The notes under the pieces are model-generated. The model ran no database searches and was not told the origin of the DNA. It saw only the letters and a list, made by a program, of their open reading frames with translations. Shown here piece by piece: positions 28,026 to 37,409 of a stretch of 64,000 bases of DNA. Position 1 is the first letter of the stretch. Each line of letters begins with the position of its first letter. A program made the position numbers and the translations under genes. This DNA comes from Algibacter mikhailovii (GTDB lineage Bacteria > Bacteroidota > Bacteroidia > Flavobacteriales > Flavobacteriaceae): NCBI RefSeq assembly GCF_014651495.1, contig NZ_BMWZ01000001.1, forward strand, positions 312,575 through 376,574. The letters run 5' to 3'.

Positions 28026-30353
28026 ATGAAAATAACTTCAAATGGATTATTTACAATACTATACGCCGTATGTTTTATTGTCCAATACGGAAATTCTCAA
28101 GACACCAAAATCTGGAAAAAGTATACTGGAGAGCTAACTGGTGTAGAGGCAGATTTAATACCTGACTTGCCAAATTATAGTTTTGCGGGTTACAATTTAG
28201 GAGCTTCTGCAATACCAGAAAGCACTGCAACCGTTTTTGATGTTACCACATACGGAGCAGTAGCAAATGACAATATATCTGATGTAGATGCAATTAAAGC
28301 AGCTATTAGTGCTGCGCAAAACGCAGGTGGAGGCGTTGTGTTTTTTCCTCCAGGTGAATTTATAGTAAACCCTGTAGCTGGTAATTATGTGTCAATAAGA
28401 ATTACACATTCAAATATTGTGCTTAAGGGAAGTGGTTCTGGCCCTGATGGTACTGTAATTAATATGAAAACTGTAATGTCTCAAGTTCCGGGTGTTACTG
28501 CGCTTTGGAATACACCAAAAATGTTCGTCTTTGATGCACCATATAATTCAACACAAAAATTAGCTTTAACGGCAGATTCTGATAAAAACTCAAACTATGT
28601 AACTGTAACGGATGCAAGTGTACTAAATGGGTATAAATATGTGAGAATGGATATGCCGGCAAACAAAGAGGCTAATAGCTTATACCTTGACGGAAAAACG
28701 AACACAAGAAGTATTTGGAGTAATATTAATAACAAAGGTGTAGAAGGGAAGGAGTTTCATGAAATTGATAGGATAGAGGGAAATAAAGTATACTTTAAGG
28801 ATGAGTTTATTAATGATATAAAAGCTGCTCATGGTTGGACTGTTAGTGGTTGGGGGATGATGGAGAACTCAGGTTTTGAAGACATTCATTTTAAAGCCAA
28901 TTTCACTGAAGGCTTTCAGCATCATAAGAATTATAAACATGATTCTGGTTGGAGTGCCATTGGTTTTGGCGATGCGGCACATTGCTGGGTAAGACGTTCC
29001 CGTTTTTCAAATGTTACACAAGCAGTATCTACAGGACATTGTTATGCGGTTTCTATTATTCAAATATTAGTAGATGGCAACCGAGGCCATGCTTTAGTTG
29101 GAGCTGGTGGTTCTTCAAGAATTTTAATGGGATTAATATGGGATAATACTAACAGAGGGCAATGGCATGGCATTGATGTGTCTGGTAGAACAACTGGTTC
29201 TGTAGCATGGCGAATTGACGCAGAAAATGGAAGAGGAATGGATATTCATGGATCATATCCTAGATCTAATCTTTATGATTTATATGCTGCGTATGATGTT
29301 ATGGGCAATGGAGGTCACTATGCTAATTTACCAAATCACTTAGGAGGCTTAACCATTTGGAATCATAGTAGAGTAGGGCCAAATGTTTCAAACTTTGATT
29401 TTTGGGAAGATTGCGGTAGTAACTATTGTAACGCCGCTGTGGCAAACCCAATAATTGTTGGGTATCATGGCTCTAAGACTACGTTTCTACAATCAAACAT
29501 TAAATATGAAGAAAGTAATGGTGTAAAAGTGTATCCTGAGTCGTTATATGAAGCTCAAGTAGAATATAGGTTAGGCACTAGGCCAGTATGGTTTGATGAA
29601 GCCATAGCGGAATATGAGGAATTAAAAGATAAATGGTATCAGATCCCAGAAAGCTTAAATTATACCGAGACAATTAACAACCTAAGTTTAGTTGGCTGGG
29701 GTCAAGAAACCTATATTGGGGACAATGAAATTATATGGCATGTAAATGCTAAAGGTGTCAATAATTATATAGATTCTTCCAAAGAAATTTATTTTCAGAA
29801 GGGGGTAATCGGTATTCATTCAAATAACATTCCTGGAGGGATTTCTTCTTTCTCAGTTGATTGCAAAGATTTATGGGAAGATGGCTCTGAGAGAATTATT
29901 GAATTATTAATCAATAATAAAGTTGTTGGGTCCATGCGCCACATCGGTAGCGAGATATATCAATTTAAAGTGGAAAACATAAATATTACTGGAGACATTA
30001 AAATAGCACTCAGAAATGCAAGTACGAGCAGTAAAAATAATACTATAGCCATAAATGATATTTCATGGATGCCATCTAGTAGTTTAGCTTCAAGTGAACA
30101 CATTATAGATGCTATTAGGGTGTATCCTAATCCAACAAACGACAATGTGACCATTAGATTACCTATAAATAATACTATAAAAACATTAGTTTTAATAGAC
30201 ATACATGGAAGAACGCTTTTAACACAACCCGTAAATACTCGAAATAATACGGTCGTACTTAATTTAGAAAAAAAAGCTATTTCTAAAGGTGTCTATTTAT
30301 TGCAATTAAAGGATGATAAATCTTTTAAAACGATTAAAATTATAAAAAAATAA
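28026..30353 (+). CDS. Secreted beta-helix protein (pectate-lyase-3-like) with T9SS sorting domain
   Basis: A 775-residue exported protein. A signal peptide (residues 1-24) is followed by the start of a right-handed beta-helix: TVFDVTTYGAVANDNISDVDAIKAAI is the typical opening of Pectate_lyase_3 domains, and FFPPGEFIV comes shortly after. The helix core includes FEDIHFKANFTEGFQHHKNYKHDSG, RGHALVGAGGSSRI and RTTGSVAWRIDAENGRGMDIHGSYPRS. A beta-sandwich lies at about 555-685. The last 80 residues (VYPNPTNDNVTIRLP...GVYLLQLKDDK) are a type A T9SS C-terminal signal. It probably acts on polysaccharide outside the cell; the substrate is not clear. It stands alone, without SusC/D partners. Confidence 0.8.
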   Translation: MKITSNGLFTILYAVCFIVQYGNSQDTKIWKKYTGELTGVEADLIPDLPNYSFAGYNLGASAIPESTATVFDVTTYGAVANDNISDVDAIKAAISAAQNAGGGVVFFPPGEFIVNPVAGNYVSIRITHSNIVLKGSGSGPDGTVINMKTVMSQVPGVTALWNTPKMFVFDAPYNSTQKLALTADSDKNSNYVTVTDASVLNGYKYVRMDMPANKEANSLYLDGKTNTRSIWSNINNKGVEGKEFHEIDRIEGNKVYFKDEFINDIKAAHGWTVSGWGMMENSGFEDIHFKANFTEGFQHHKNYKHDSGWSAIGFGDAAHCWVRRSRFSNVTQAVSTGHCYAVSIIQILVDGNRGHALVGAGGSSRILMGLIWDNTNRGQWHGIDVSGRTTGSVAWRIDAENGRGMDIHGSYPRSNLYDLYAAYDVMGNGGHYANLPNHLGGLTIWNHSRVGPNVSNFDFWEDCGSNYCNAAVANPIIVGYHGSKTTFLQSNIKYEESNGVKVYPESLYEAQVEYRLGTRPVWFDEAIAEYEELKDKWYQIPESLNYTETINNLSLVGWGQETYIGDNEIIWHVNAKGVNNYIDSSKEIYFQKGVIGIHSNNIPGGISSFSVDCKDLWEDGSERIIELLINNKVVGSMRHIGSEIYQFKVENINITGDIKIALRNASTSSKNNTIAINDISWMPSSSLASSEHIIDAIRVYPNPTNDNVTIRLPINNTIKTLVLIDIHGRTLLTQPVNTRNNTVVLNLEKKAISKGVYLLQLKDDKSFKTIKIIKK

Positions 30354-30434
30354 ATAATTCGCTAAATCGTTTTAAAAACCTTAAAAGCCTAAAAAAACCA
30401 CATTTTTATTAATAGGTACAGAAATTTTAATTCT

Positions 30435-30851
30435 TTAAGAAAGCCATCCTTTTGATTCGCTTTTTCTAGCAAACCAAACGAAAAATAGAGCAAAGACTAT
30501 AATCATAATGGTCATTACCATACTAGATGCGTAGCCGTTTATAAGGATATACCCCATTTGAATAATAACAGCTAACAATGATAAAAGCCATAATTTAACA
30601 GACCAGGATTTTCTAAGTAATAACCCAATGGCCGCTAATGCTCCTCCAAATACGGCAATTGCGAAAGCGGCCGTAACCCAAACAGGCATATTCGCTGCAA
30701 TTTCTAATTGTTCAGTGGAGTACATGTTACGATAACTTTCAGTGTTATAGGCTTGTTGTAAATACGCATTAACCCCCATACCATTCCAAACAAGGGCTAT
30801 AACGCCAACTATCCAAAACCAGATTGGCGGTTTGTTGATTGAACTTGTCAT
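30435..30851 (-). CDS. Four-helix membrane protein of unknown function
   Basis: A 138-residue integral membrane protein with four hydrophobic segments (WFWIVGVIALVWNGMG, VWVTAAFAIAVFGGALAAIGLLL, LWLLSLLAVIIQMGYILI, VMTIMIIVFALFFVWFA) and short loops. The ATG at 30851 (MTSSINKPPIWFW) is chosen over one at 30902, which would add a poorly conserved lysine-rich tail. Similar small proteins in Bacteroidota are annotated only as hypothetical or 'sugar transporter' without evidence. It is divergent from the pseudouridine synthase. Confidence 0.7.
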   Translation of the reverse strand: MTSSINKPPIWFWIVGVIALVWNGMGVNAYLQQAYNTESYRNMYSTEQLEIAANMPVWVTAAFAIAVFGGALAAIGLLLRKSWSVKLWLLSLLAVIIQMGYILINGYASSMVMTIMIIVFALFFVWFARKSESKGWLS

Positions 30852-30944
30852 AATATTTTGTTTTGTTAGTGATTTGATTACAATGTATAAATTTTTTGCC
30901 ACAATTAATAAATACCCTAATTTTCGCCTTAATAAAACATACTA

Positions 30945-31721
30945 ATGAAAAAGTATTATTACGTAATTGATGTTCAATATTTAGGGTATCGTTTTCATGG
31001 TTGGCAAAAACAACCCAACTTAAAAACGTTGCATTTAATGGTAGACAGAACTTTCAATTATATTTTGGAGGGTACCTATTTTAAGACGTTGGTTTCTGGA
31101 CGAACGGATGCCATGGTATCTGCAGAGCAATCGGCTTTTGAACTATTTTTAAAAGAACCTATAGAAGATACCAAGGCCTTTTTACAGCTGTTCAATCACA
31201 ATTTACCACAAGATATTAGAGCCTTAAATATTCGAGAGGTAGATAAGAGCTTCAATATAATCAACCATTCTAAAGTTAAAGAATATTTGTATTTATTCAC
31301 CTATGGTGAGAAATGCCACCCGTTTTGTGCGCCCATAATGACAACCATTATGGATGATTTAGACATTAACCTTATGAAAAAAGGAGCTAAATTATTTGAA
31401 GGGACGAATTATTTATGGTCCTATTGCTACAAACCAACAGAACAAGGCATTTACACTAGAGATATTTTACAATGTGAATTGGTTGAAAATAATATATATC
31501 AAGCCAATTACTTTCCAAAACAAACCTATATGTTAAGGGTAAAGGGTAAAGGGTTTATGCGAAATCAAATACGCTTGATGATGGGCACCTTGATTGATTT
31601 GGGTAAGGGCAAATTAACACTCGATGATATCAAAGAAAGCCTACTTCCTGATAGTAAAGTAAAAATGCAATATATAGCTCCTGCATCTGGTTTGATTTTA
31701 AATCGTATTGAGTTTGAGTAG
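30945..31721 (+). CDS. TruA-family tRNA pseudouridine synthase paralogue
   Basis: A 258-residue member of the TruA family. The catalytic Asp is D55 in SGRTDAMVSA, where canonical TruA has GRTDAGVHA, so both the Gly and the His of the motif are replaced (Met, Ser). Other family features remain: the opening YYVIDVQYLGYRFHGWQKQP, FLQLFNHNLPQDIRALN, and the C-terminal RNQIRLMMGTLIDLGKGKL. A normal TruA probably exists elsewhere in the genome. This divergent copy may modify a different tRNA position or another RNA. It has its own start region 93 bases from the divergent membrane protein. Confidence 0.8.
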   Translation: MKKYYYVIDVQYLGYRFHGWQKQPNLKTLHLMVDRTFNYILEGTYFKTLVSGRTDAMVSAEQSAFELFLKEPIEDTKAFLQLFNHNLPQDIRALNIREVDKSFNIINHSKVKEYLYLFTYGEKCHPFCAPIMTTIMDDLDINLMKKGAKLFEGTNYLWSYCYKPTEQGIYTRDILQCELVENNIYQANYFPKQTYMLRVKGKGFMRNQIRLMMGTLIDLGKGKLTLDDIKESLLPDSKVKMQYIAPASGLILNRIEFE

Positions 31722-31796
31722 TATAAAAGGTTTTGTAACTTCCCTTTTTAAAATCGACTTATTTATTTAAATTAATCAATCAAAATAAAATCAATT

Positions 31797-32480
31797 ATGG
31801 CTAGCACTATTTCTAAAGACGTCTTTTCCTTTTTTAAAAATTTAGAAAAAAACAACAACCGAGATTGGTTTAATGCACATAAACCAGAGTTTAAAGCGAT
31901 TGAAGTCGAGGTAAAGCAGGTCTATAATGCTATTTTGGAAAATTTAAATAAGCATGACGATATAGACAAACTCAAAATATTCAGAATCTATAGAGATGTG
32001 CGCTTTTCCAAAAACAAATTACCTTACAAAACGCATTTTGGCGGATCATTCCATAGGACAAAACCAAGATTACGTGGGGGGTACTATTTGCATATTCAAC
32101 CCAATAATGAAAGTTTTATAGCCACCGGTTTCTGGGAACCCGCTAAAGAAGATTTAATGCGTATTCGGAAAGAATTTGAAATGGATGCCTCTGAAATCCG
32201 TGAGATACTTTCAGATAAAAATTTTAATAGGGTTTGGGGAGATGCTTTTGTTGGTGATGAAGTAAAATCGGCCCCTAGAGGTTTTAATAAAGACCATGAG
32301 GCCATAGATTTAATCAAGAAAAAACAATATATTTTTACAAAAAAATATACAGACAAAGAGGTGTTAGATCCCGGATTTTTAGATGATGTGGATCTGTCTT
32401 TTAAGGCTATAAGACCCTTTTTTAATTACATGAGCGATGTGTTAACCACAGATTTAAATGGCGTATCATTAATTGATTAA
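31797..32480 (+). CDS. DUF2461 family protein
   Basis: A 227-residue protein matching the DUF2461 (TIGR02453) family. Landmarks are FFKNLEKNNNRDWFNAHKPEF at the start, then KIFRIYRDVRFSKNKLPYKTHFGGSF, RGGYYLHIQPNNESFIATGFW and APRGFNKDHEAIDLIKKKQY. Members are widespread single-domain cytosolic proteins of unknown function, with conserved Asp, Arg and His that suggest an enzyme. No neighbour gives a hint. Confidence 0.85.
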   Translation: MASTISKDVFSFFKNLEKNNNRDWFNAHKPEFKAIEVEVKQVYNAILENLNKHDDIDKLKIFRIYRDVRFSKNKLPYKTHFGGSFHRTKPRLRGGYYLHIQPNNESFIATGFWEPAKEDLMRIRKEFEMDASEIREILSDKNFNRVWGDAFVGDEVKSAPRGFNKDHEAIDLIKKKQYIFTKKYTDKEVLDPGFLDDVDLSFKAIRPFFNYMSDVLTTDLNGVSLID

Positions 32481-32501
32481 CATTAAGAATACTATCTTGT
32501 T

Positions 32502-32531
32502 TTGATTAAAGCTCCTAGCGCATTTAATCAA
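32502..32531. terminator. Inverted repeat between convergent genes
   Basis: TTGATTAAA (32502-32510) and TTTAATCAA (32523-32531) are perfect complements separated by 12 bases, between the convergent DUF2461 and minus-strand hypothetical genes. There is no strong T-run, so termination is only likely. Confidence 0.4.
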
Positions 32532-32534
32532 TAA

Positions 32535-32951
32535 TTAAACCGCTGTAAGTAATTCTGGTTTTGTAAAAATTTGGATCTGACTTAAAAGACGCTCTTTAAC
32601 CAAATTCATCATGCGTTTATTGAGAGCGGAAGAATTATTTATGTATAGTAAATATTCTTCTACTGAAAATAAGCCAATAATCATGCCTTTCATTGAATTA
32701 CGAAGCTTCATGTCTTTTTGAACCGCATTTTCAATGTAATCCAAACGTTTTTCAAGCGATAAATCGTAGAATACACTTTTGTGCTTTGCTACATAATTTC
32801 TAAAAACTTCAATAAGTAAATCGTTTTGAAATTTTATAATGGGCCGAAGTACGCCATTTTGAAAACGTTCATCTGCACTCATGTTATCCTTAATAGTAGC
32901 TGATGGGATTTCCGGTCGAATACTTTTTAAGTTAAATTTTCTAGTGTCCAT
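32535..32951 (-). CDS. Conserved flavobacterial protein of unknown function
   Basis: A 138-residue helical cytosolic protein (MDTRKFNLKSIRPEIPS...). It includes LRPIIKFQNDLLIEVFRNYVAKHK, RLDYIENAVQKDMKLRNSMKGMIIGLFSVEEY and SALNKRMMNLVKERL. Related short proteins in Flavobacteriia sometimes carry the label glyoxalase, but I see no vicinal-oxygen-chelate metal residues, so I would not use that name. Function unknown. Confidence 0.7.
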   Translation of the reverse strand: MDTRKFNLKSIRPEIPSATIKDNMSADERFQNGVLRPIIKFQNDLLIEVFRNYVAKHKSVFYDLSLEKRLDYIENAVQKDMKLRNSMKGMIIGLFSVEEYLLYINNSSALNKRMMNLVKERLLSQIQIFTKPELLTAV

Positions 32952-33185
32952 GATAAGAGTTTTAATAAAAATATAGCTTTTGAGTTCTGGAAATTGAAGC
33001 AGGGCGTTTTAATTGTTAACGAGGTTATTAACATTGTGCATTTTTTCTATCTTTAAAGCATATTTAAACGCCGTAATTAAAAGTCCCTAAAGCCTCTAAT
33101 AGATTTATAAAACTGCCATTAGTACTTTTTAAGCGTTTTCAATGCACAGTACCAAACACAATATTCAATAAAAAATAATATTACT

Positions 33186-33569
33186 ATGAGATTTCATACA
33201 AGAAAATGGATTAAACCTGAAGATTTAAATGCCAATGGAACCCTTTTTGGAGGAAGGTTGTTAGACTGGATCGATGAAGAGGCCGCCTTGTATAGTATTG
33301 TTCAATTGGAGAATCAGAAGGTTGTGACAAAATATATAAGTGAAATAGATTTTAAAGCTTCTGCCAAACAAGGCGATGTCATTGAAATTGGCATTAAAGC
33401 AGTCAAGTTTGGACATGCTTCTTTAACACTGAGTTGTGAAGTTAGAAATATGATGACTCGCGAAACGATTATTACAATTTCAAATATTATAATGGTTAAT
33501 ATTGGAAAAGATGGCAAGCCTTTAGCACATGGAAAAACCGAAGTAGAATTTGTAAAAGATAGATTGTAA
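33186..33569 (+). CDS. Hotdog-fold acyl-CoA thioesterase
   Basis: A 127-residue YciA/BACH-like thioesterase hydrolysing acyl-CoA. The hallmark N-terminal block is ANGTLFGGRLLDWIDEEAALYS, with the catalytic Asp/Glu, and EIDFKASAKQGDVIEIG and GHASLTLSCEVRN follow. One hotdog domain, normal for the family. It stands alone between a divergent hypothetical gene and the leucine operon. Confidence 0.88.
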   Translation: MRFHTRKWIKPEDLNANGTLFGGRLLDWIDEEAALYSIVQLENQKVVTKYISEIDFKASAKQGDVIEIGIKAVKFGHASLTLSCEVRNMMTRETIITISNIIMVNIGKDGKPLAHGKTEVEFVKDRL

Positions 33570-33692
33570 TAAGATGCCTTTTTTTAAGTTTGAAAATTGT
33601 AACCAATTTTAGAATTTCATTGAATAAAATCTATTTAAGTGGATATTCATTGGTAATTTTATAAAAATTCAATAACATAAGGGGATAAAGTT

Positions 33693-33721
33693 TTGAATGA
33701 CTTCAATAAAATTTAAATTTG
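33693..33721 (+). promoter_or_regulatory. Promoter of the leucine operon
   Basis: TTG at 33693-33695, an 18-base spacer, and TAAATTTG at 33714-33721 make a complete Bacteroidota housekeeping promoter. The expected transcript starts about 45 bases before leuC. No leucine-rich leader peptide or terminator follows it, unlike the his operon. Confidence 0.65.
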
Positions 33722-33772
33722 TGCTGCTTTATAACTTCCAAAGTAGTTTTAACACAATAATTAAAGATATTT

Positions 33773-35167
33773 ATGAGTAAATCATTGTTTGATAAAGTAT
33801 GGGATTCGCATGTGGTGCGAAATATTGAAGATGGACCAGATGTATTATATATAGATCGTCACTTAATCCATGAGGTTACTAGTCCTGTAGCTTTTGTTGG
33901 ATTAGAAAGTAGAGGTTTAAGTGTTTTATATCCAGAACGCACATTTGCGGTTGCCGATCATAATACGCCGACAATTAATCAGCATTTACCGGTTCAAGAT
34001 CCGTTATCTGCTAATCAATTGAAAACCTTAGAAAATAATGCCAACAAATATGGTATTAGTCACTGGGGATTAGGTCATGAAAACAATGGTATTGTTCACG
34101 TTGTGGGACCAGAAAATGGTATTACCCTTCCTGGAGCTACTATTGTATGTGGAGATTCACACACCTCTACACACGGTGCTTTTGGTGCTATTGCTTTTGG
34201 TATTGGTACGTCTGAGGTTGAAATGGTTTTAACCACGCAATGTATTATGCAACCTAAGCCAAAGAAAATGCGTATTAGTATTAATGGCGCATTAAATAAG
34301 GGCGTTACGCCTAAAGATGTAGGTTTATATATTATTTCTAAGCTTACTACGTCAGGAGCTACTGGGTATTTTGTAGAATATGCTGGTGATGTATTTGAAA
34401 ACATGACAATGGAAGGTCGTATGACGGTTTGTAACTTATCTATTGAGATGGGTGCAAGAGGTGGTATGGTTGCACCAGATGAGAAAACGTTTGATTATAT
34501 CAAAGGAAGACCAAAAACACCAAAAGGTGCAGATTGGGATAAGGCTATGGCTTATTGGAAAACTTTAAAAACGGATGATGATGCTGTTTTTGATAAGGAA
34601 TTAACATTCGATGCCAGCGATATAGAACCTATGATTACCTATGGTACTAACCCGGGTATGGGAATGGGTATTTCAAATAACATTCCTTCTGCAGATGCTG
34701 TTGAAGGTGGTAAAGCTACTTATGATAAGTCGTTAGCTTATATGGGGTATGCTGAGAATGAGCAGATGATTGGAAAAGAAATTGATTATGTATTTATTGG
34801 TAGTTGTACTAATGGTCGTATTGAAGATTTCCGTGCCTTTGCTTCTATTGTAAAAGGTAGGCAAAAAGCAGCTAATGTAACGGCTTGGTTGGTTCCTGGT
34901 TCGCATGTTGTTGAAGCTAAAATTAAAGAAGAAGGATTGCTTGATATTTTTGAAGAAGCTGGTTTTGTATTAAGAGAACCGGGTTGTTCTGCATGTTTAG
35001 CTATGAATGATGATAAAGTACCTGCAGGAAAATATGCTGTAAGTACATCAAACAGAAATTTTGAGGGTCGTCAAGGACCAGGATCTAGAACACTATTAGC
35101 GAGTCCATTAGTTGCAGCTGCCGCCGCTGTTACTGGCGTAGTAACTGATCCAAGAGAATTACTTTAA
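33773..35167 (+). CDS. leuC: 3-isopropylmalate dehydratase, large subunit
   Basis: A 464-residue aconitase-family enzyme of leucine synthesis. Iron-sulfur ligand Cys residues are in [12 protein letters not shown] and in [11 protein letters not shown]; the substrate loop [13 protein letters not shown] is present. Length is normal. leuD follows after 19 bases, then the leuA-like gene and leuB. Confidence 0.97.
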   Translation: MSKSLFDKVWDSHVVRNIEDGPDVLYIDRHLIHEVTSPVAFVGLESRGLSVLYPERTFAVADHNTPTINQHLPVQDPLSANQLKTLENNANKYGISHWGLGHENNGIVHVVGPENGITLPGATIVCGDSHTSTHGAFGAIAFGIGTSEVEMVLTTQCIMQPKPKKMRISINGALNKGVTPKDVGLYIISKLTTSGATGYFVEYAGDVFENMTMEGRMTVCNLSIEMGARGGMVAPDEKTFDYIKGRPKTPKGADWDKAMAYWKTLKTDDDAVFDKELTFDASDIEPMITYGTNPGMGMGISNNIPSADAVEGGKATYDKSLAYMGYAENEQMIGKEIDYVFIGSCTNGRIEDFRAFASIVKGRQKAANVTAWLVPGSHVVEAKIKEEGLLDIFEEAGFVLREPGCSACLAMNDDKVPAGKYAVSTSNRNFEGRQGPGSRTLLASPLVAAAAAVTGVVTDPRELL

Positions 35168-35186
35168 CATTTAGAATACAAGAAAA

Positions 35187-35783
35187 ATGGCTTACGATAA
35201 ATTTACAACACTTACAAGTACTGCAGTTCCTTTGCCAATAGAGAATGTAGATACAGATCAAATTATACCAGCACGTTTTTTAAAAGCGACAAAACGTGAA
35301 GGTTTTGGAGATAACTTATTTCGTGACTGGAGATATAATGGTGATGATACACCTAAACAAGATTTTGTTTTAAACAACCCTATTTACAAAGGAAAGATAT
35401 TAGTAGGAGGTAAAAACTTTGGCTCTGGTTCATCAAGAGAACATGCGGCTTGGGCTGTTTATGATTATGGCTTTCGTTGTGTAGTATCTAGTTTCTTTGC
35501 TGATATATTTAAGAACAACTGTCTTAATATTGGTGTATTACCGGTACAAATTAGTCCAGAATTTGCTAATGAGATTTTTGAAGCGATATATGCAGATCCT
35601 AATACCGAATTAGAAATTAATTTAGAAGCACAAACCATTACCTTATTAGCATCTGGTTCTCAAGAATCATTTGATATTAATGGTTACAAAAAAGGTAACA
35701 TGCTGAATGGTTTTGATGACATTGATTATTTACAAAGTATGAAAAGTGAGATTGAAACGTTTACTGAATCTCGTCCTTTTTAA
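35187..35783 (+). CDS. leuD: 3-isopropylmalate dehydratase, small subunit
   Basis: A 198-residue swivel-domain partner of LeuC. Landmarks: NVDTDQIIPARFLK, the GKNFGSGSSREHAAWAVYDYGFRCVVSSFFADIF core and NNCLNIGVLPV. It is 3 bases from the next gene, so it is transcribed with it. Confidence 0.97.
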   Translation: MAYDKFTTLTSTAVPLPIENVDTDQIIPARFLKATKREGFGDNLFRDWRYNGDDTPKQDFVLNNPIYKGKILVGGKNFGSGSSREHAAWAVYDYGFRCVVSSFFADIFKNNCLNIGVLPVQISPEFANEIFEAIYADPNTELEINLEAQTITLLASGSQESFDINGYKKGNMLNGFDDIDYLQSMKSEIETFTESRPF

Positions 35784-35786
35784 ATA

Positions 35787-37307
35787 ATGAGCGTTAAAAA
35801 GATAGAAATAATGGATACGACATTGCGCGATGGTGAGCAAACCTCGTCAGTGTCGTTTTCTGCTTCTGAGAAGCTTACTATAGCCATATTATTACTTGAA
35901 GAGTTAAAAGTAGATCGCATTGAAATTGCTTCTGCTCGTGTTTCAGAAGGTGAATTTCAGGCCGTAAAGGAAATTACCAATTGGGCTGCAGAGCATGATT
36001 ATCTAGACAAGGTAGAAGTATTGAGCTTTGTGGATAATGGTATATCAATCAATTGGATGGTTGAGGCTGGTGCTAAGGTTCAAAACCTACTTACAAAGGG
36101 TTCATTAAATCATTTAACTCACCAACTAAAAAAGACTTCTAGTCAGCACTTTAAAGAAATATCAGAGGTCATAAAGCTAGGTCAAGATAAAGGTGTTGTA
36201 ACCAATGTTTATTTAGAAGATTGGAGCAATGGCATGCGTAATTCTAAAGCTTACGTTTATGAGTTTTTAGACTTTCTTGCTACCCAACCTATAAAGCGTA
36301 TTATGTTACCCGACACTTTAGGTGTTTTAACTCCTGAAGAATCCTACGCATTTGTAAAAGAAATTAAAGATACCTATCCCAACTTACATTTCGATTTTCA
36401 TGGTCATAATGATTATGATTTAGGAGTAGCGAATGTGATGTCTGCATTACAAGCGGGTGCAGACGGGTTACATCTTACTATAAATGGCATGGGAGAACGT
36501 GCAGGTAACGCACCAATGTCTAGTACTATTGCAGTGATTAATGATTTTATGCCTGAACTTACTACAGGGGTTAATGAAAAAATGCTGTATACCGTATGCA
36601 AATTGGTTGAGAATTTCTCAGGCGTAGTTATTCCATCTAACAAACCTATTATTGGTGCCAATGTATTTACGCAAACAGCGGGTATTCATGCCGATGGTGA
36701 TAATAAGAACAACCTTTATTTCAGTGATTTAATGCCTGAACGTTTTGGAAGAAAACGTCAATATGCCTTAGGGAAATCATCAGGCAAAGCCAATATTCAA
36801 AAGAATCTTCAGCAATTAGGATTACAACTTAATGATGAAGATTTAAAAAAGGTCACCCAACGTATTATTGAACTGGGTGATAAAAAACAAGTCGTTACCA
36901 AAGAAGATTTACCGTATATTATTTCTGATGTTTTAGACAGAACTTATGAAGAAAAAATAAAGATAAACTCTTATGTGTTAACACATTCTAAGGGCTTAAA
37001 ACCTTCAACTACAGTGTCTTTAACCATTGAAGAAGAAACGTTTGAGGAAAACGCACAAGGTGATGGTCAGTTTGATGCCTTTATGAATGCGATTAGAAGT
37101 GTATTTAAAAGGAAGGGAACCATATTGCCTGATTTAATTGATTATGCCGTGCGTATTCCGCCTGGTAGTCGATCTGATGCCTTATGTGAAACCATTATTA
37201 CTTGGAAATATCCGGAAAAGGAATTTAAGACACGTGGACTAGACTCCGATCAAACGGTATCTGCCATTAAGGCTACTGAAAAGATGTTGAATATTGTTGT
37301 AAACTAA
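35787..37307 (+). CDS. 2-isopropylmalate synthase or citramalate synthase-like enzyme
   Basis: A 506-residue DRE-TIM metallolyase with a C-terminal LeuA regulatory domain (from about residue 380). DTTLRDGEQ at residues 9-17 gives the catalytic Arg-Asp-Glu, and the metal ligands are in HFDFHGHND (about residues 203-208). In the place where LeuA usually reads IEAGFP it has RIEIASARVSEGEF, which resembles citramalate synthase (CimA) relatives more than textbook LeuA. The operon context (leuC, leuD before, leuB after) supports a LeuA role, but either acetyl-CoA + 2-ketoisovalerate or acetyl-CoA + pyruvate is possible, and LeuC/D/B serve both pathways. Confidence 0.75.
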   Translation: MSVKKIEIMDTTLRDGEQTSSVSFSASEKLTIAILLLEELKVDRIEIASARVSEGEFQAVKEITNWAAEHDYLDKVEVLSFVDNGISINWMVEAGAKVQNLLTKGSLNHLTHQLKKTSSQHFKEISEVIKLGQDKGVVTNVYLEDWSNGMRNSKAYVYEFLDFLATQPIKRIMLPDTLGVLTPEESYAFVKEIKDTYPNLHFDFHGHNDYDLGVANVMSALQAGADGLHLTINGMGERAGNAPMSSTIAVINDFMPELTTGVNEKMLYTVCKLVENFSGVVIPSNKPIIGANVFTQTAGIHADGDNKNNLYFSDLMPERFGRKRQYALGKSSGKANIQKNLQQLGLQLNDEDLKKVTQRIIELGDKKQVVTKEDLPYIISDVLDRTYEEKIKINSYVLTHSKGLKPSTTVSLTIEEETFEENAQGDGQFDAFMNAIRSVFKRKGTILPDLIDYAVRIPPGSRSDALCETIITWKYPEKEFKTRGLDSDQTVSAIKATEKMLNIVVN

Positions 37308-37409
37308 GCGTTGCACATTGTACTCATCAGAATAAAACAAACCATGAGGCATAGATTTTAACTGTTTTGCCTTAAGACAAAAAATAAAATTTTAACTAAA
37401 AATAAAAAA

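Noticed and set aside
32535-32951. Glyoxalase annotation for the 138-residue protein
   Set aside because: No metal-binding His/Glu pattern of the vicinal-oxygen-chelate fold is visible.
33570-33772. Search for a leucine leader-peptide attenuator before leuC
   Set aside because: No short frame rich in Leu codons and no terminator hairpin between the promoter and leuC.
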